This document shows positions 10,241 through 21,705 of a DNA stretch of 64,000 nt, one piece after another. The DNA lies in contig OY755244.1 of the NCBI GenBank assembly GCA_963576725.1, positions 38,919,855 to 38,983,854 on the forward strand, in the 5' to 3' direction. Origin of the DNA: Azorinus chamasolen. Lineage: Eukaryota > Mollusca > Bivalvia > Cardiida > Solecurtidae. The position numbers and the translations under genes are program-made. How positions within the stretch are numbered: the first letter of the stretch is position 1; each line of letters starts with the position of its first letter. Under the pieces are notes generated by a model that made no database searches, had not been told where the DNA came from, and saw only the letters and a program-made list of their open reading frames with translations.

Positions 10241-10384
10241 CAAATTTTGCAGTTGCATTTAAGACAATATTTTAGCTGGTGGTAAACTGTTTCATTAACG
10301 CATAACACTGAAAATCCACTTTCATTTCCGAATACAAATGTATCCTTAACTCTAAGTGTGCGGGAACTGTGTATACACGACCAT

Positions 10385-10455
10385 TGCAAACACTGAAGAT
10401 CCAGATCAAAGGACTCCTTAGGGAGCCCTTTAATCAGGGTCTACACTGTTTCTCA
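10385..10455. mobile_element. Isolated MITE core hairpin
   Basis: GCAAACACTGAAGATCCAGA to TCAGGGTCTACACTGTTTC, centred on ACTCCTTAGGGAG. The outer arms are eroded. Confidence 0.5.
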
Positions 10456-10504
10456 GAAATAGATAGGCCATATTTAATTATTCAGCAGATTAAAGTCTAA
10501 TGTT

Positions 10505-10681
10505 CTTATAAAAGTGGACTTCAAATGTCAATATACGCATCCATACATCTTATAAAAGTCGACTTCAAATGTCAATATACGTACCATACATCTTATAAAA
10601 GTGGACTTCAAATGTCAATATACGCACCATACATCTTATAAAAGTCGACTTCAAATGTCAATATACGCACCCATACATCTT
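10505..10681. repeat. 43-44-bp tandem repeat, four units
   Basis: Units beginning CTTATAAAAGT start at 10505, 10549, 10592 and 10635. Alternate units read GTGGAC or GTCGAC, which suggests the array grew by duplication of a two-unit block. Confidence 0.85.
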
Positions 10682-11033
10682 AGCAATAGTTTTACTATAC
10701 GAAAGTGCAATTTCCAAACGTATCCAAATGTAGTTCAGCTGGAACCTGCTGAACTGAGAAATTCCACACAGGGCGATTTTGGAGTCTGTCCAATTTACAT
10801 TTACATAATTATGTAACAAGGTGGTCGAAGGGCAATTACTGAGGTGCGGTTCATTTTTCTGTACTTGTTCTGGTCAAAATGAAATAAAAATTAAGAAAGT
10901 AATTAATCTCAGTGATAGGTACATCGTACCGCTCATACATACATACACGTATAGTTTCGCTAGACCCAGGATGACGTTCGAGATAAATGTACATCGCAAA
11001 TTCAGTCTTATACTGCTACGCGGCGTTTCAGTT

Positions 11034-11278
11034 TTAACCCATTCCCGCATATTGACGCCTTTAGACGCTTCTGTAAAAATCACCATTGCGATAAATAGAG
11101 CATTTGCTCCTACAGGAGCAAATGCTCTATTTATCACAGTGGTTTCAAACTACAAAATTCTATTTTTTTCCTTTTCTCTAGTTTATGCTCCTTTTCGGTA
11201 GATTTATTCAAAAAGGTTGGGTCTAAAATAGCATATGAGGTAATTTGAAGTGGAAATGGATGGGTTAAAGCTTCAACG
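11034..11278 (+). mobile_element. TTAA-A MITE
   Basis: TTAACCCATTCCCGCATATT to GATGGGTTAA, with core AGCATTTGCTCCTACAGGAGC. The left breakpoint of the 2177-bp tandem duplication falls in its right arm at about 11139. Confidence 0.75.
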
Positions 11279-11807
11279 AAAATAACACACCAAAATATTA
11301 AAAACCCCTTATCACAGCAGTCTGTGAATATGTAGAAACTGTCATATATAAATAGTCTTATATATCTTTAGAAAGAAAATGCTTTGATCTATACACTTAG
11401 TTAATACCTACATGGCGTGTTGCTTGATAGATTGCAACATGTTTATATGTAACATGTTGATACAAGTTAATTAAATAACATTCCTATCGGACTATCTATC
11501 ACAACAGTTTGGAATTTGTTTATAAACTTTGAAAAATTGGGATTTGTTGATGCCTTGCGGATTGCAGAGCAAACTTTACTTTATGTATGCTGTCTGTTTC
11601 CTTACGAGTTTACTTGTTTTGAAACAAAATATTACTGCCAAGTCTATGTATGTACACTTGTAATGCTAGAACCACCTGTCTATGCATAAATGCATAGCAT
11701 GCCTCCCCACTATAGTGCAAATGCTACACTAACCCATATCCTTTTAAATGCAAAATGTTTGGATAATGATAAACCCTTCATGTGTATTAACAACGTATAC
11801 GTATTAG

Positions 11808-11880
11808 ACCATTGCAAAAATGTAGAACCAGATCAAACAGTCAATTAGAGAGCCTTTTGATCAAGGTTTGTGCTGTTTAT
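11808..11880. mobile_element. Isolated MITE core hairpin
   Basis: ACCAGATCAAACAG and CCTTTTGATCAAGGTTTG are degraded arms of the shared GAT(C/G)AGAC module, followed by GTGCTGTTT. The duplicate lies at 13985-14057. Confidence 0.4.
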
Positions 11881-12025
11881 CATAATAATCGTCAGTGCTA
11901 GATTTTAAAATAGCATGCTCTTTAATCAATATACAGAAAAGAGGGGTCAGTTTTAATTATTCAACAGAATAACACAACGACGTAGTTTGGCGTCTCATAA
12001 CGGGTTAACTCGGTAATATTTTCAC

Positions 12026-12280
12026 TTAACCCTTCGCTTGCTGTTCACGTCAATATATCTACCTGTAAATAGTGAAGACCCAGATAAGACAGCTCCTGCA
12101 GGAGCTGTCTCATCAGGATCTGCACTATTTACAAGTTGATTGTGCAACCAGTGCACTCCATAGCAGTGATTGCACAGATAAATACTTGTAGACAGTGAAG
12201 ATATATGTAGTTATACAACAGGGAATGAGTATAGAAGAAGAAATGTTTGTTTGTTTTAAATTTAGCAAGAAAAGGGTTAA
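12026..12280 (+). mobile_element. TTAA-B MITE
   Basis: TTAACCCTTCGCTTGCTGTT to GCAAGAAAAGGGTTAA. Core CAGCTCCTGCAGGAGCTG is a perfect palindrome flanked by AAATAGTGAAGACCCAGAT and ATCAGGATCTGCACTATTT. Confidence 0.8.
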
Positions 12281-12384
12281 GATTGAACTATAACAATTGA
12301 ATAAAACTTGCAACAAAGTTTTATCATATACCTTTTTACAGTAGAATAAAAGTAATTATTTTACATTGCAAATACTCATTTTAG

Positions 12385-12590
12385 AAATGATGAAATCATG
12401 AATATTTATTACTTGACATTACATAATATCATTTATAATGTCATATGATAACAGGACGTTTTGGCCATGGCAGAAACTGTAAAATTATATTCTTACAAGT
12501 CCACAGAAAAACAGAGCAGACTCTAATTAGATGACTCCAGCAGAACCCGTCTGATCTGGGTCTATTTCTTTCAGATCCTTGAAGTCTTCC
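12385..12590 (-). mobile_element. TTAA-C MITE remnant
   Basis: ATGAATATTTATTACTTGAC, GGCCATGGCAGAAACTGTA and ACAGAGCAGACTCTAATTAG...CGTCTGATCTGGGTCTA are in reverse family order. The outer ends are lost. Confidence 0.6.
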
Positions 12591-12688
12591 GATCAAAGTA
12601 AAATCATTTTGTTATGTTTTGGAGAGTATCTTATGGTATGGTGATATTCTGTCCTTCTTCCTTCTATGTAACTTATCAAATCCGTGTA

Positions 12689-12905
12689 TAAATCATTCCC
12701 TCTTAGACTATTTGTAGACCCAACCTCTTTGAATAAATCTACCGAATAGAAGCAATAACTATAGAAAAGGAAAGTTGTGGAATTGTATAGTTTTTAAACC
12801 ATTGTGATGAATTGAGCATTTGCTCCTTTTGAGCAAATGCTGTATTTATCACAATGGTTTAAAAATGACTTTTACAGAGACGTCAAAAGGCGTCAGTGGG
12901 AGGGA
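12689..12905 (-). mobile_element. TTAA-A MITE
   Basis: CATTCCCTCTTAGACTATTT to GTCAGTGGGAGGGAATG, with core GCATTTGCTCCTTTTGAGCAAATGC. The terminal TTAA is eroded on both sides. Confidence 0.7.
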
Positions 12906-14202
12906 ATGTCTGAAATGTTTTAAATCACGATCTCGGACGTCTTGCAACATTGTTGTAATGTCAGCCAATAGGAGTATGTACTTCTTCCTTGAACTATATA
13001 ATAACAGCAAGCGTTCCTACAGACTGAACGGATACCGGTATACCAGAAGTACATGTACAACTAAGTCTGCAAACTCTTACAATTTACACAAAATGCTCGT
13101 AATTCTTTTGGCTATTGAAAGCCAAGATATTTTACTACTAAATAAATATACTTATTGCGTAGCTGACGGTATCTTATGCACTACTATAAATCCATCAATA
13201 AATCTCTACAAAATTTAAGTGTTTTGTGGGAGTCATTGACGAACGTTTGTACACCACGATCTCAGCCTATCACAGAGATACATGTAACCTAACGATGTGC
13301 CGCTCAAAAGATGGCGTGGTTTCAAACTACAAAATTCTATTTTTTTCCTTTTCTCTAGTTTATGCTCCTTTTCGGTAGATTTATTCAAAAAGGTTGGGTC
13401 TAAAATAGCATATGAGGTAATTTGAAGTGGAAATGGATGGGTTAAAGCTTCAACGAAAATAACACACCAAAATATTAAAAACCCCTTATCACAGCAGTCT
13501 GTGAATATGTAGAAACTGTCATATATAAATAGTCTTATATATCTTTAGAAAGAAAATGCTTTGATCTATACACTTAGTTAATACCTACATGGCGTGTTGC
13601 TTGATAGATTGCAACATGTTTATATGTAACATGTTGATACAAGTTAATTAAATAACATTCCTATCGGACTATCTATCACAACAGTTTGGAATTTGTTTAT
13701 AAACTTTGAAAAATTGGGATTTGTTGATGCCTTGCGGATTGCAGAGCAAACTTTACTTTATGTATGCTGTCTGTTTCCTTACGAGTTTACTTGTTTTGAA
13801 ACAAAATATTACTGCCAAGTCTATGTATGTACACTTGTAATGCTAGAACCACCTGTCTATGCATAAATGCATAGCATGCCTCCCCACTATAGTGCAAATG
13901 CTACACTAACCCATATCCTTTTAAATGCAAAATGTTTGGATAATGATAAACCCTTCATGTGTATTAACAACGTATACGTATTAGACCATTGCAAAAATGT
14001 AGAACCAGATCAAACAGTCAATTAGAGAGCCTTTTGATCAAGGTTTGTGCTGTTTATCATAATAATCGTCAGTGCTAGATTTTAAAATAGCATGCTCTTT
14101 AATCAATATACAGAAAAGAGGGGTCAGTTTTAATTATTCAACAGAATAACACAACGACGTAGTTTGGCGTCTCATAACGGGTTAACTCGGTAATATTTTC
14201 AC

Positions 14203-14457
14203 TTAACCCTTCGCTTGCTGTTCACGTCAATATATCTACCTGTAAATAGTGAAGACCCAGATAAGACAGCTCCTGCAGGAGCTGTCTCATCAGGATCTGC
14301 ACTATTTACAAGTTGATTGTGCAACCAGTGCACTCCATAGCAGTGATTGCACAGATAAATACTTGTAGACAGTGAAGATATATGTAGTTATACAACAGGG
14401 AATGAGTATAGAAGAAGAAATGTTTGTTTGTTTTAAATTTAGCAAGAAAAGGGTTAA
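14203..14457 (+). mobile_element. TTAA-B MITE (copy of 12026-12280)
   Basis: Same sequence as the element at 12026 within duplication A; not an independent insertion. Confidence 0.8.
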
Positions 14458-14561
14458 GATTGAACTATAACAATTGAATAAAACTTGCAACAAAGTTTTA
14501 TCATATACCTTTTTACAGTAGAATAAAAGTAATTATTTTACATTGCAAATACTCATTTTAG

Positions 14562-14767
14562 AAATGATGAAATCATGAATATTTATTACTTGACATTACA
14601 TAATATCATTTATAATGTCATATGATAACAGGACGTTTTGGCCATGGCAGAAACTGTAAAATTATATTCTTACAAGTCCACAGAAAAACAGAGCAGACTC
14701 TAATTAGATGACTCCAGCAGAACCCGTCTGATCTGGGTCTATTTCTTTCAGATCCTTGAAGTCTTCC
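14562..14767 (-). mobile_element. TTAA-C remnant (copy of 12385-12590)
   Basis: Carried by duplication A. Confidence 0.6.
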
Positions 14768-14865
14768 GATCAAAGTAAAATCATTTTGTTGTGTTTTGGA
14801 GAGTATCTTATGGTATGGTGATATTCTGTCCTTCTTCCTTCTATGTAACTTATCAAAGCCGTGTA

Positions 14866-15082
14866 TAAATCATTCCCTCTTAGACTATTTGTAGACCCAA
14901 CCTCTTTGAATAAATCTACCGAATAGAAGCAATAACTATAGAAAAGGAAAGTTGTGGAATTGTATAGTTTTTAAACCATTGTGATGAATTGAGCATTTGC
15001 TCCTTTTGAGCAAATGCTGTATTTATCACAATGGTTTAAAAATGACTTTTACAGAGACGTCAAAAGGCGTCAGTGGGAGGGA
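14866..15082 (-). mobile_element. TTAA-A MITE (copy of 12689-12905)
   Basis: Carried by duplication A; same eroded ends as the first copy. Confidence 0.7.
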
Positions 15083-15658
15083 ATGTCTGAAATGTTTTAA
15101 ATCACGATCTCGGACGTCTTGCAACATTGTTGTAATGTCAGCCAATAGGAGTATGTACTTCTTCCTTGAACTATATAATAACAGCAAGCGTTCCTATAGA
15201 CTGAACGGATACCGGTATACCAGAAGTACATGTACAACTAAGTCTGCAAACTCTTACAATTTACACAAAATGCTCGTAATTCTTTTGGCTATTGAAAGCC
15301 AAGATATTTTACTACTAAATAAATATACTTATTGCGTAGCTGACGGTATCTTATGCACTACTATAAATCCATCAATAAATCTCTACAAAATTTAAGTGTT
15401 TTGTGGGAGTCATTGACGAACGTTTGTACACCACGATCTCAGCCTATCACAGAGATACATGTAACCTAACGATGTGCCGCTCAAAAGATGGCGTGGTTCA
15501 ATAAAACGACTCAAATCTATCTCCAACCTTCCTTTTCTTTCCGCTAAAGAAGTAAGCAACTGCCAACAGCGACCTTTCCGTCCTTCGTTATATAAATATT
15601 CGTGGAATAAAAGAAAAAAGGGTTTTCTCCCAAGAATTAAAATATACGCATATAGAAT

Positions 15659-15910
15659 ACTAACCATTTCCCTCATATAAACATGTTTTTCACGCATCTA
15701 CAAACCGAGTAGACACAGATCAGACGGTCCCTATAGGAACCGTCTGATCAGGGTCTGTTCTGCTTGCTAATTGAATTTAATATATCGGTTTCAATATTTT
15801 CTAAAATGGCTACAGTGCTCAACCTTCCATATTTCATTATACCTTTTTGGTCCATGATTATTCAGTAGGTATTGATACTTGTAATAAACATAGAACAGGA
15901 AAAGGGATAA
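15659..15910 (+). mobile_element. TTAA-C MITE (subtype with CTAAAATGGCTA block)
   Basis: CTAACCATTTCCCTCATATA start, core CAGACGGTCCCTATAGGAACCGTCTG, and a right side with CCTTCCATATTTCATTATAC and GAACAGGAAAAGGG. This right half defines a subtype also seen at 29567, 34570 and 54558. Confidence 0.7.
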
Positions 15911-16029
15911 TGTGATTAATGGACTAGTTTCACAGATCTTTTCGTGATTAACTTCACATTTGTTACTTAATTTAGCGAATAATTTCACTTGGACTGTTAG
16001 CATTTGTCTCGCTTATAGCGACATTACTG

Positions 16030-16125
16030 CAATTTCCAAACAGCTTGGATCAAAATGTGACGACCAGTACCTCAACATCTTTACATCCTGTCAAGAGTTT
16101 CTCAAAAGCTTGATCGAATCGGAAA
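16030..16125 (-). mobile_element. TTAA-E MITE remnant
   Basis: TTCCAAACAGCTTGGATCAA followed by GAGTTTCTCAAAAGCTTGATC: the inner and outer parts of the TTAA-E arm, with the core degraded between them. Confidence 0.5.
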
Positions 16126-16205
16126 TAGTCAAATTTGGACCAAATCCACATTTTGCCAGATACTGTTTTTATAGCAGGCTTTTTGGTTAAGCCTTTGATC
16201 ATGGA

Positions 16206-16290
16206 AACGAGTGCACTGTCATTTGCAAACGTGTAGACCCAGATCAGAGAACTCCTAGATGATTTATCTGATCAGGGTATGCACTTTACC
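16206..16290. mobile_element. TTAA-C core remnant
   Basis: GTAGACCCAGATCAGAGAAC and TTATCTGATCAGGGTATGC around a degenerate CTCCTAGATGA centre. Confidence 0.5.
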
Positions 16291-16324
16291 CTTTCATACT
16301 CTACTTATACACAATGATGGACTA

Positions 16325-16529
16325 TAGTAAAACCTCTCTATAACGGCCACTAAATTGTGTTAATTAGTTGATATTTAGAGCAGGTGGAAGCTTAAAGCGA
16401 GGTGAAAGTAAAACAGAACGCTCCTTTAGGAGCGTTCTGTTTTACTTTCACCTTGCTTTAAGCAGCCACCCGCCTTTAACACAACATATTCCATGTAATT
16501 TAGAGGCCGTTATAGAGAGGTTTTACTGT
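16325..16529. mobile_element. TA-A MITE
   Basis: AGTAAAACCTCTCTATAACG to GAGAGGTTTTACTG, with core AACAGAACGCTCCTTTAGGAG. The two arms differ slightly (GGTGGAAGC versus GCAGCCACC). Confidence 0.8.
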
Positions 16530-16802
16530 ATTCTATTATGTTAATTCCTTTGAAAGGGTTAAATGTGTCGGTATATTCGGAAAGTAATTCATTATATAGC
16601 ATATTGTATATGTCGTATTTGATTGATGTGGTTGCCTGAAGATTCTCTGCCGACCGGAATCGGGAAAAGACATTTTCAATTTATATGCTATAATGTTACA
16701 AACACTCACAATCAGTTTGATGTATAAACTTAAAGAGTATTATCTAAAAGTCTGACTGATATATATTGCAGCGCTCATAGAAACTAGATTAAACTGAAGT
16801 AC

Positions 16803-16997
16803 AGTAGAACCTGTCTTTAGCAACCATTCATTTATTTGCATATAGAAGTCATAAAAAGCAGTTGGTTGCTTAATGCATGGCAAAAGTAATGCAGAAAGCT
16901 CCTACACTGCATTACGTTTTACCTGCATTAAGCTACCACCTGCCTTACAGACCCATAATTATACCTCTTTTTGATGGCTGCTTAAGACAGATTCTAC
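16803..16997. mobile_element. TA-B MITE with a shortened core
   Basis: CAGTAGAACCTGTCTTTAGC to GCTTAAGACAGATTCTACTG. The central palindrome has lost its right half (AGAAAGCTCCTACACTGC). This copy shows the CTTAAG motif inside the end, which is the TTAA target used by nested elements elsewhere. Confidence 0.8.
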
Positions 16998-17589
16998 TGC
17001 ACTTGATTTAATCCCTAAATTGTAAGCGATAACCTTCAGTGTCTGTGTAGATGCATCATTCTAACGAGGGAAAAGGACTACATAGTCCTGGCTCCGAGGT
17101 TAGAAAAGTTGGTAGTTTGTTTTTGAGTTCATTCTCAAGTATCTGATTGGCAAGATTTTGAAGAAATGTAGTCCATGATTTTATTTTTCAAACCTGTTGA
17201 ATTCGTTTCAGAAGTATTTTTCTATATTAATGTTTAATGAGGACTCGTGTATGACAAATATGTTTGTTTGTTTGTTTATATATTGTAACACACTCATCTG
17301 ATATTATAATCCACGTGGTTTTTATTACCGACTGGTTTCAGAGTGAACGTTCTTGAACTTCTCGACAAAAGCATTCTCAGTTACAAACAGTTTTTATCCT
17401 GTTTGTTTGTAATAATAATCACATATTGGTTAATTGTTGTCAAGACCCTTTCACGCAACCGTGGCGATGGTGAAAGAATTTAGCCTTTTCAAAGCGAACA
17501 TTCAAATGTGAATCCAGCCGCTAATAATATGATTTAGGTGAATTAGTCTAAATGTGGTTTTAATGTTATTTATTGAATTATCAAGGCAT

Positions 17590-17656
17590 ATAGTGCAGAC
17601 AAATATGAGACAGCTCCTTTAGAAGTCGTCTCACATTGGTCTACACCATTTGCAAA
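17590..17656. mobile_element. MITE core hairpin remnant
   Basis: ATATGAGACAGCTCCTTTAG to GTCGTCTCACATTGGTCTAC, a TTAA-B-like core without ends. Confidence 0.5.
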
Positions 17657-17747
17657 TGCAGATGTGTACCCTAACAGCATGAGAAATATTAAATCGAATA
17701 AAATAATGCACGACTGTCAAAACAAGAGATGTCACAGTCATGTGACA

Positions 17748-18904
17748 AATGCCCCCAAAAATTGTACCCTGTGACCTTGACCTTTGACCCATGGACCAGG
17801 GAGTTGACACATCGTCTTTGTGTGGTGAACATTTGTGCCAGGTTCCTTTGAAATCCATTCACAGATAAACAAGTAATTGTACCCTGAGACCTTGACCTTT
17901 GACATATGGACCGGGGAGCTGAACGCGACACATCGTCTTTGTCTGGTGAAACTCTGTGCCAAGTTATATTGAAATCCATTGATAGATAAAGATGTTACAG
18001 ACCGGACACCAAATTTGTGACAAAGTAATTGTACCCTGTGACCTTGACCTTTGACCCATGGACCAAGGAGTTGAAAGCGACACATCATCTTTGTCTGGTG
18101 AACATTTGTGCCAAATCATATTGAAATCCATTGATATATAAAGAAGTTACAGACTGGACACGAAATTTGTGACAAAGTAATTGTACCCTGTGACCTTGAC
18201 CTTTGACCCATGGACCTGGGAGTTGAACGTGACACATCGTCTCTGCCTGGTGAACATTTGTGCCAAGTTATATTGAAATCCATTGACAGATGAAGAAGTT
18301 ACAGACCGGACACGAAATTTGTGACAAAGTAATTGTACCCTGTGACCTTGACCTTTGACCCATGGACCTGGGAGTTGAACGCGACACATCGACTCTGTGT
18401 GTTGAACATTTGTGGCAAGTTATATTGAAATCCATCGATAGATGAAGAAGTTACAGACCGGACACGAAATTTGTAACAAAGTAATTGTACCCTGTGACCT
18501 TGACCTTTGACCCATGGACCTGGGAGTGGAACGCGACACATTGTCTTTGTGTGTTGAACATTTGTGTGAAGTTATATTGAAATCCATCGATAGATGAAGA
18601 AGTTACAGACCGGACACGAAATTTGTGACAAAGTAATTGTACCCTGTGACCTTGACCTTTGACCCATGGACCAGGGAGTTGAACGCGACACATCGTCTCT
18701 GTCTGGTGAACATTTGTGGCAAGTTATATTGAAATCGATTGATTGATGAAGAAGTTACAGACCGGACACGAATTTGGGACGGAAGGAAGGACAGACGGAC
18801 GGACAGACGGACAGATGGACAGACGGACAGACGGACAGACGGAAGGACGGACAGACGGAAAGACGGACAATGCGACTACTATATGCCCACCGTTGGGGGC
18901 ATAA
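17748..18904. mobile_element. Pearl-like element with 152-bp tandem units
   Basis: Opens ATGCCCCC and closes GGGGGCAT, with a subterminal palindrome TATGCCCACCGTTGGGGGCA at about 18881-18900. Inside are seven units beginning GTACCCTG(T/A)GACCTTG, starting about 17764, 17878, 18031, 18183, 18335, 18487 and 18639 (152 bp apart after the first two), then a (GGACAGAC)-type microsatellite. Bivalve 'pearl' elements are known for roughly 160-bp tandem units plus an ACGG-type microsatellite, and are thought to be Helitron-related. Placement in that group is by architecture only. Confidence 0.65.
18778..18868 (+). repeat. (GGACAGAC)n-type microsatellite
   Basis: Imperfect GGACAGAC and GGAAGGAC units inside the pearl-like element. 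The reading frames across it (RTDRRTDG, and CPSVCPSV on the other strand) are artefacts of the repeat. Confidence 0.85.
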
Positions 18905-19119
18905 AAATGATATTGTTAGATAATACATGGCAAAGATCATATTCTAGAGAAAGAGTTTGCATGAGGTACAAAACTGGATATAACGTTTATTGAGAAACTT
19001 TTCCCATCACATACTGAACAAATATCAAGTTTGCAAGAACCCTGACCTGTTACAGTGTCTACCTAGATCCGCTTCATACAACCTATCCAGAAACTACTGA
19101 CACAATCTCAAACATCATA

Positions 19120-19363
19120 ACCCTTTCACCGCCAATGTCGCAAATATGCACCACGACAAATAGTGCAGTCCCAGATCAGACGCTGCCTTTTCAAGGCGGC
19201 GTCTTATAAGGGACTTCACTTTTTGTCTCAAACTCTCTCTATATATCTGTGCTTTATTCCTTTGAAAATTGCATTTATTTATCTCATTTCCTTATTTTAC
19301 CGAATGACGAAACACAATTGGTTTGCAGACGACAGTTTGAAATTTGGCGCCGAACGTGTGAAT
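19120..19363 (+). mobile_element. TTAA-D MITE
   Basis: ATAACCCTTTCACCGCCAAT to TTTGGCGCCGAACGTG. Core CAGACGCTGCCTTTTCAAGG. The right end is joined directly to a TTAA-E right half. Confidence 0.7.
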
Positions 19364-19430
19364 GAGACACCGAGTTGCTCGTCGTCTTATCTGCATCCAA
19401 ACTGCCTGCAAAATGCCAATCAATTCGCGC
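19364..19430 (+). mobile_element. TTAA-E right half, cut at the duplication B junction
   Basis: GAGACACCGAGTTGCTCGTC, then GCATCCAAACTGCCTGC, stopping at CAATTCGCGC. The intact continuation (TTAGCATGGG) is present only after the second copy at 23389. Confidence 0.6.
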
Positions 19431-19616
19431 TGTGCCGCTCAAAAGATGGCGTGGTTCAATAAAACGACTCAAATCTATCTCCAACCTTCCTTTTCTTTCC
19501 GCTAAAGAAGTAAGCAACTGCCAACAGCGACCTTTCCGTCCTTCGTTATATAAATATTCGTGGAATAAAAGAAAAAAGGGTTTTCTCCCAAGAATTAAAA
19601 TATACGCATATAGAAT

Positions 19617-19868
19617 ACTAACCATTTCCCTCATATAAACATGTTTTTCACGCATCTACAAACCGAGTAGACACAGATCAGACGGTCCCTATAGGAACCG
19701 TCTGATCAGGGTCTGTTCTGCTTGCTAATTGAATTTAATATATCGGTTTCAATATTTTCTAAAATGGCTACAGTGCTCAACCTTCCATATTTCATTATAC
19801 CTTTTTGGTCCATGATTATTCAGTAGGTATTGATACTTGTAATAAACATAGAACAGGAAAAGGGATAA
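19617..19868 (+). mobile_element. TTAA-C MITE (copy of 15659-15910)
   Basis: Carried by duplication B. Confidence 0.7.
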
Positions 19869-20282
19869 TGTGATTAATGGACTAGTTTCACAGATCTTTT
19901 CGTGATTAACTTCACATTTGTTACTTAATTTAGCGAATAATTTCACTTGGACTGTTAGCATTTGTCTCGCTTATAGCGACATTACTGCAATTTCCAAACA
20001 GCTTGGATCAAAATGTGACGACCAGTACCTCAACATCTTTACATCCTGTCAAGAGTTTCTCAAAAGCTTGATCGAATCGGAAATAGTCAAATTTGGACCA
20101 AATCCACATTTTGCCAGATACTGTTTTTATAGCAGGCTTTTTGGTTAAGCCTTTGATCATGGAAACGAGTGCACTGTCATTTGCAAACGTGTAGACCCAG
20201 ATCAGAGAACTCCTAGATGATTTATCTGATCAGGGTATGCACTTTACCCTTTCATACTCTACTTATACACAATGATGGACTA

Positions 20283-20487
20283 TAGTAAAACCTCTCTATA
20301 ACGGCCACTAAATTGTGTTAATTAGTTGATATTTAGAGCAGGTGGAAGCTTAAAGCGAGGTGAAAGTAAAACAGAACGCTCCTTTAGGAGCGTTCTGTTT
20401 TACTTTCACCTTGCTTTAAGCAGCCACCCGCCTTTAACACAACATATTCCATGTAATTTAGAGGCCGTTATAGAGAGGTTTTACTGT
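20283..20487. mobile_element. TA-A MITE (copy of 16325-16529)
   Basis: Carried by duplication B. Confidence 0.8.
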
Positions 20488-20760
20488 ATTCTATTATGTT
20501 AATTCCTTTGAAAGGGTTAAATGTGTCGGTATATTCGGAAAGTAATTCATTATATAGCATATTGTATATGTCGTATTTGATTGATGTGGTTGCCTGAAGA
20601 TTCTCTGCCGACCGGAATCGGGAAAAGACATTTTCAATTTATATGCTATAATGTTACAAACACTCACAATCAGTTTGATGTATAAACTTAAAGAGTATTA
20701 TCTAAAAGTCTGACTGATATATATTGCAGCGCTCATAGAAACTAGATTAAACTGAAGTAC

Positions 20761-20955
20761 AGTAGAACCTGTCTTTAGCAACCATTCATTTATTTGCATA
20801 TAGAAGTCATAAAAAGCAGTTGGTTGCTTAATGCATGGCAAAAGTAATGCAGAAAGCTCCTACACTGCATTACGTTTTACCTGCATTAAGCTACCACCTG
20901 CCTTACAGACCCATAATTATACCTCTTTTTGATGGCTGCTTAAGACAGATTCTAC
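20761..20955. mobile_element. TA-B MITE (copy of 16803-16997)
   Basis: Carried by duplication B; same shortened core. Confidence 0.8.
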
Positions 20956-21547
20956 TGCACTTGATTTAATCCCTAAATTGTAAGCGATAACCTTCAGTGT
21001 CTGTGTAGATGCATCATTCTAACGAGGGAAAAGGACTACATAGTCCTGGCTCCGAGGTTAGAAAAGTTGGTAGTTTGTTTTTGAGTTCATTCTCAAGTAT
21101 CTGATTGGCAAGATTTTGAAGAAATGTAGTCCATGATTTTATTTTTCAAACCTGTTGAATTCGTTTCAGAAGTATTTTTCTATATTAATGTTTAATGAGG
21201 ACTCGTGTATGACAAATATGTTTGTTTGTTTGTTTATATATTGTAATACACTCATCTGATATTATAATCCACGTGGTTTTTATTACCGACTGGTTTCAGA
21301 GTGAACGTTCTTGAACTTCTCGACAAAAGCATTCTCAGTTACAAACAGTTTTTATCCTGTTTGTTTGTAATAATAATCACATATTGGTTAATTGTTGTCA
21401 AGACCCTTTCACGCAACCGTGGCGATGGTGAAAGAATTTAGCCTTTTCAAAGCGAACATTCAAATGTGAATCCAGCCGCTAATAATATGATTTAGGTGAA
21501 TTAGTCTAAATGTGGTTTTAATGTTATTTATTGAATTATCAAGGCAT

Positions 21548-21614
21548 ATAGTGCAGACAAATATGAGACAGCTCCTTTAGAAGTCGTCTCACATTGGTCT
21601 ACACCATTTGCAAA
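21548..21614. mobile_element. MITE core hairpin (copy of 17590-17656)
   Basis: Carried by duplication B. Confidence 0.5.
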
Positions 21615-21705
21615 TGCAGATGTGTACCCTAACAGCATGAGAAATATTAAATCGAATAAAATAATGCACGACTGTCAAAACAAGAGATGTCACAGTCATG
21701 TGACA

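Larger units (their letters stand above)
11139..13315. repeat. Tandem duplication A, first copy (2177 bp)
   Basis: Matches 13316-15492 at a constant offset of 2177 with very few differences; by eye I see 12614/14791 (A/G), 12681/14858 (T/G) and 13020/15197 (C/T). It starts inside the TTAA-A hairpin arm and ends after a 20-base block beginning TGTGCCGCTC. Microhomology GTGGTT flanks the two ends. A false duplication in the assembly is possible. Confidence 0.9.
13316..15492. repeat. Tandem duplication A, second copy (2177 bp)
   Basis: Near-identical to 11139-13315. Its end continues without a break into the following unique sequence, so 15493 onward is the original right flank. Its last 20 bases are also the first 20 bases of duplication B. 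Confidence 0.9.
15473..19430. repeat. Tandem duplication B, first copy (3958 bp)
   Basis: Matches 19431-23388 at a constant offset of 3958; by eye I noticed one substitution, 17289/21247 (C/T). It starts at TGTGCCGCTCAAAAG and ends CAATTCGCGC inside a TTAA-E right arm. Microhomology at the junction is one base. It includes several MITEs and a pearl-like element. Confidence 0.9.

Noticed and set aside
12820..13218. 132-residue open frame repeated at 14997-15395
   Set aside because: Starts inside a TTAA-A hairpin and is duplicated only because the whole 2177-bp block is; no recognisable motif.
17631..18693. Open frames on the minus strand through the tandem repeat (protein repeats with GPWVKGQGHRVQ)
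   Set aside because: They follow the 152-bp period, which is not a multiple of three, so frames shift between units; there is no domain.
17764..18700. A regularly spaced repeat array that could be mistaken for a CRISPR array
   Set aside because: Units are 152 bp and similar along their whole length, with no unique spacers; the context is eukaryotic repeat DNA.
18739..18993. Open frame rich in RTDRRTDG
   Set aside because: Product of the GGACAGAC microsatellite.
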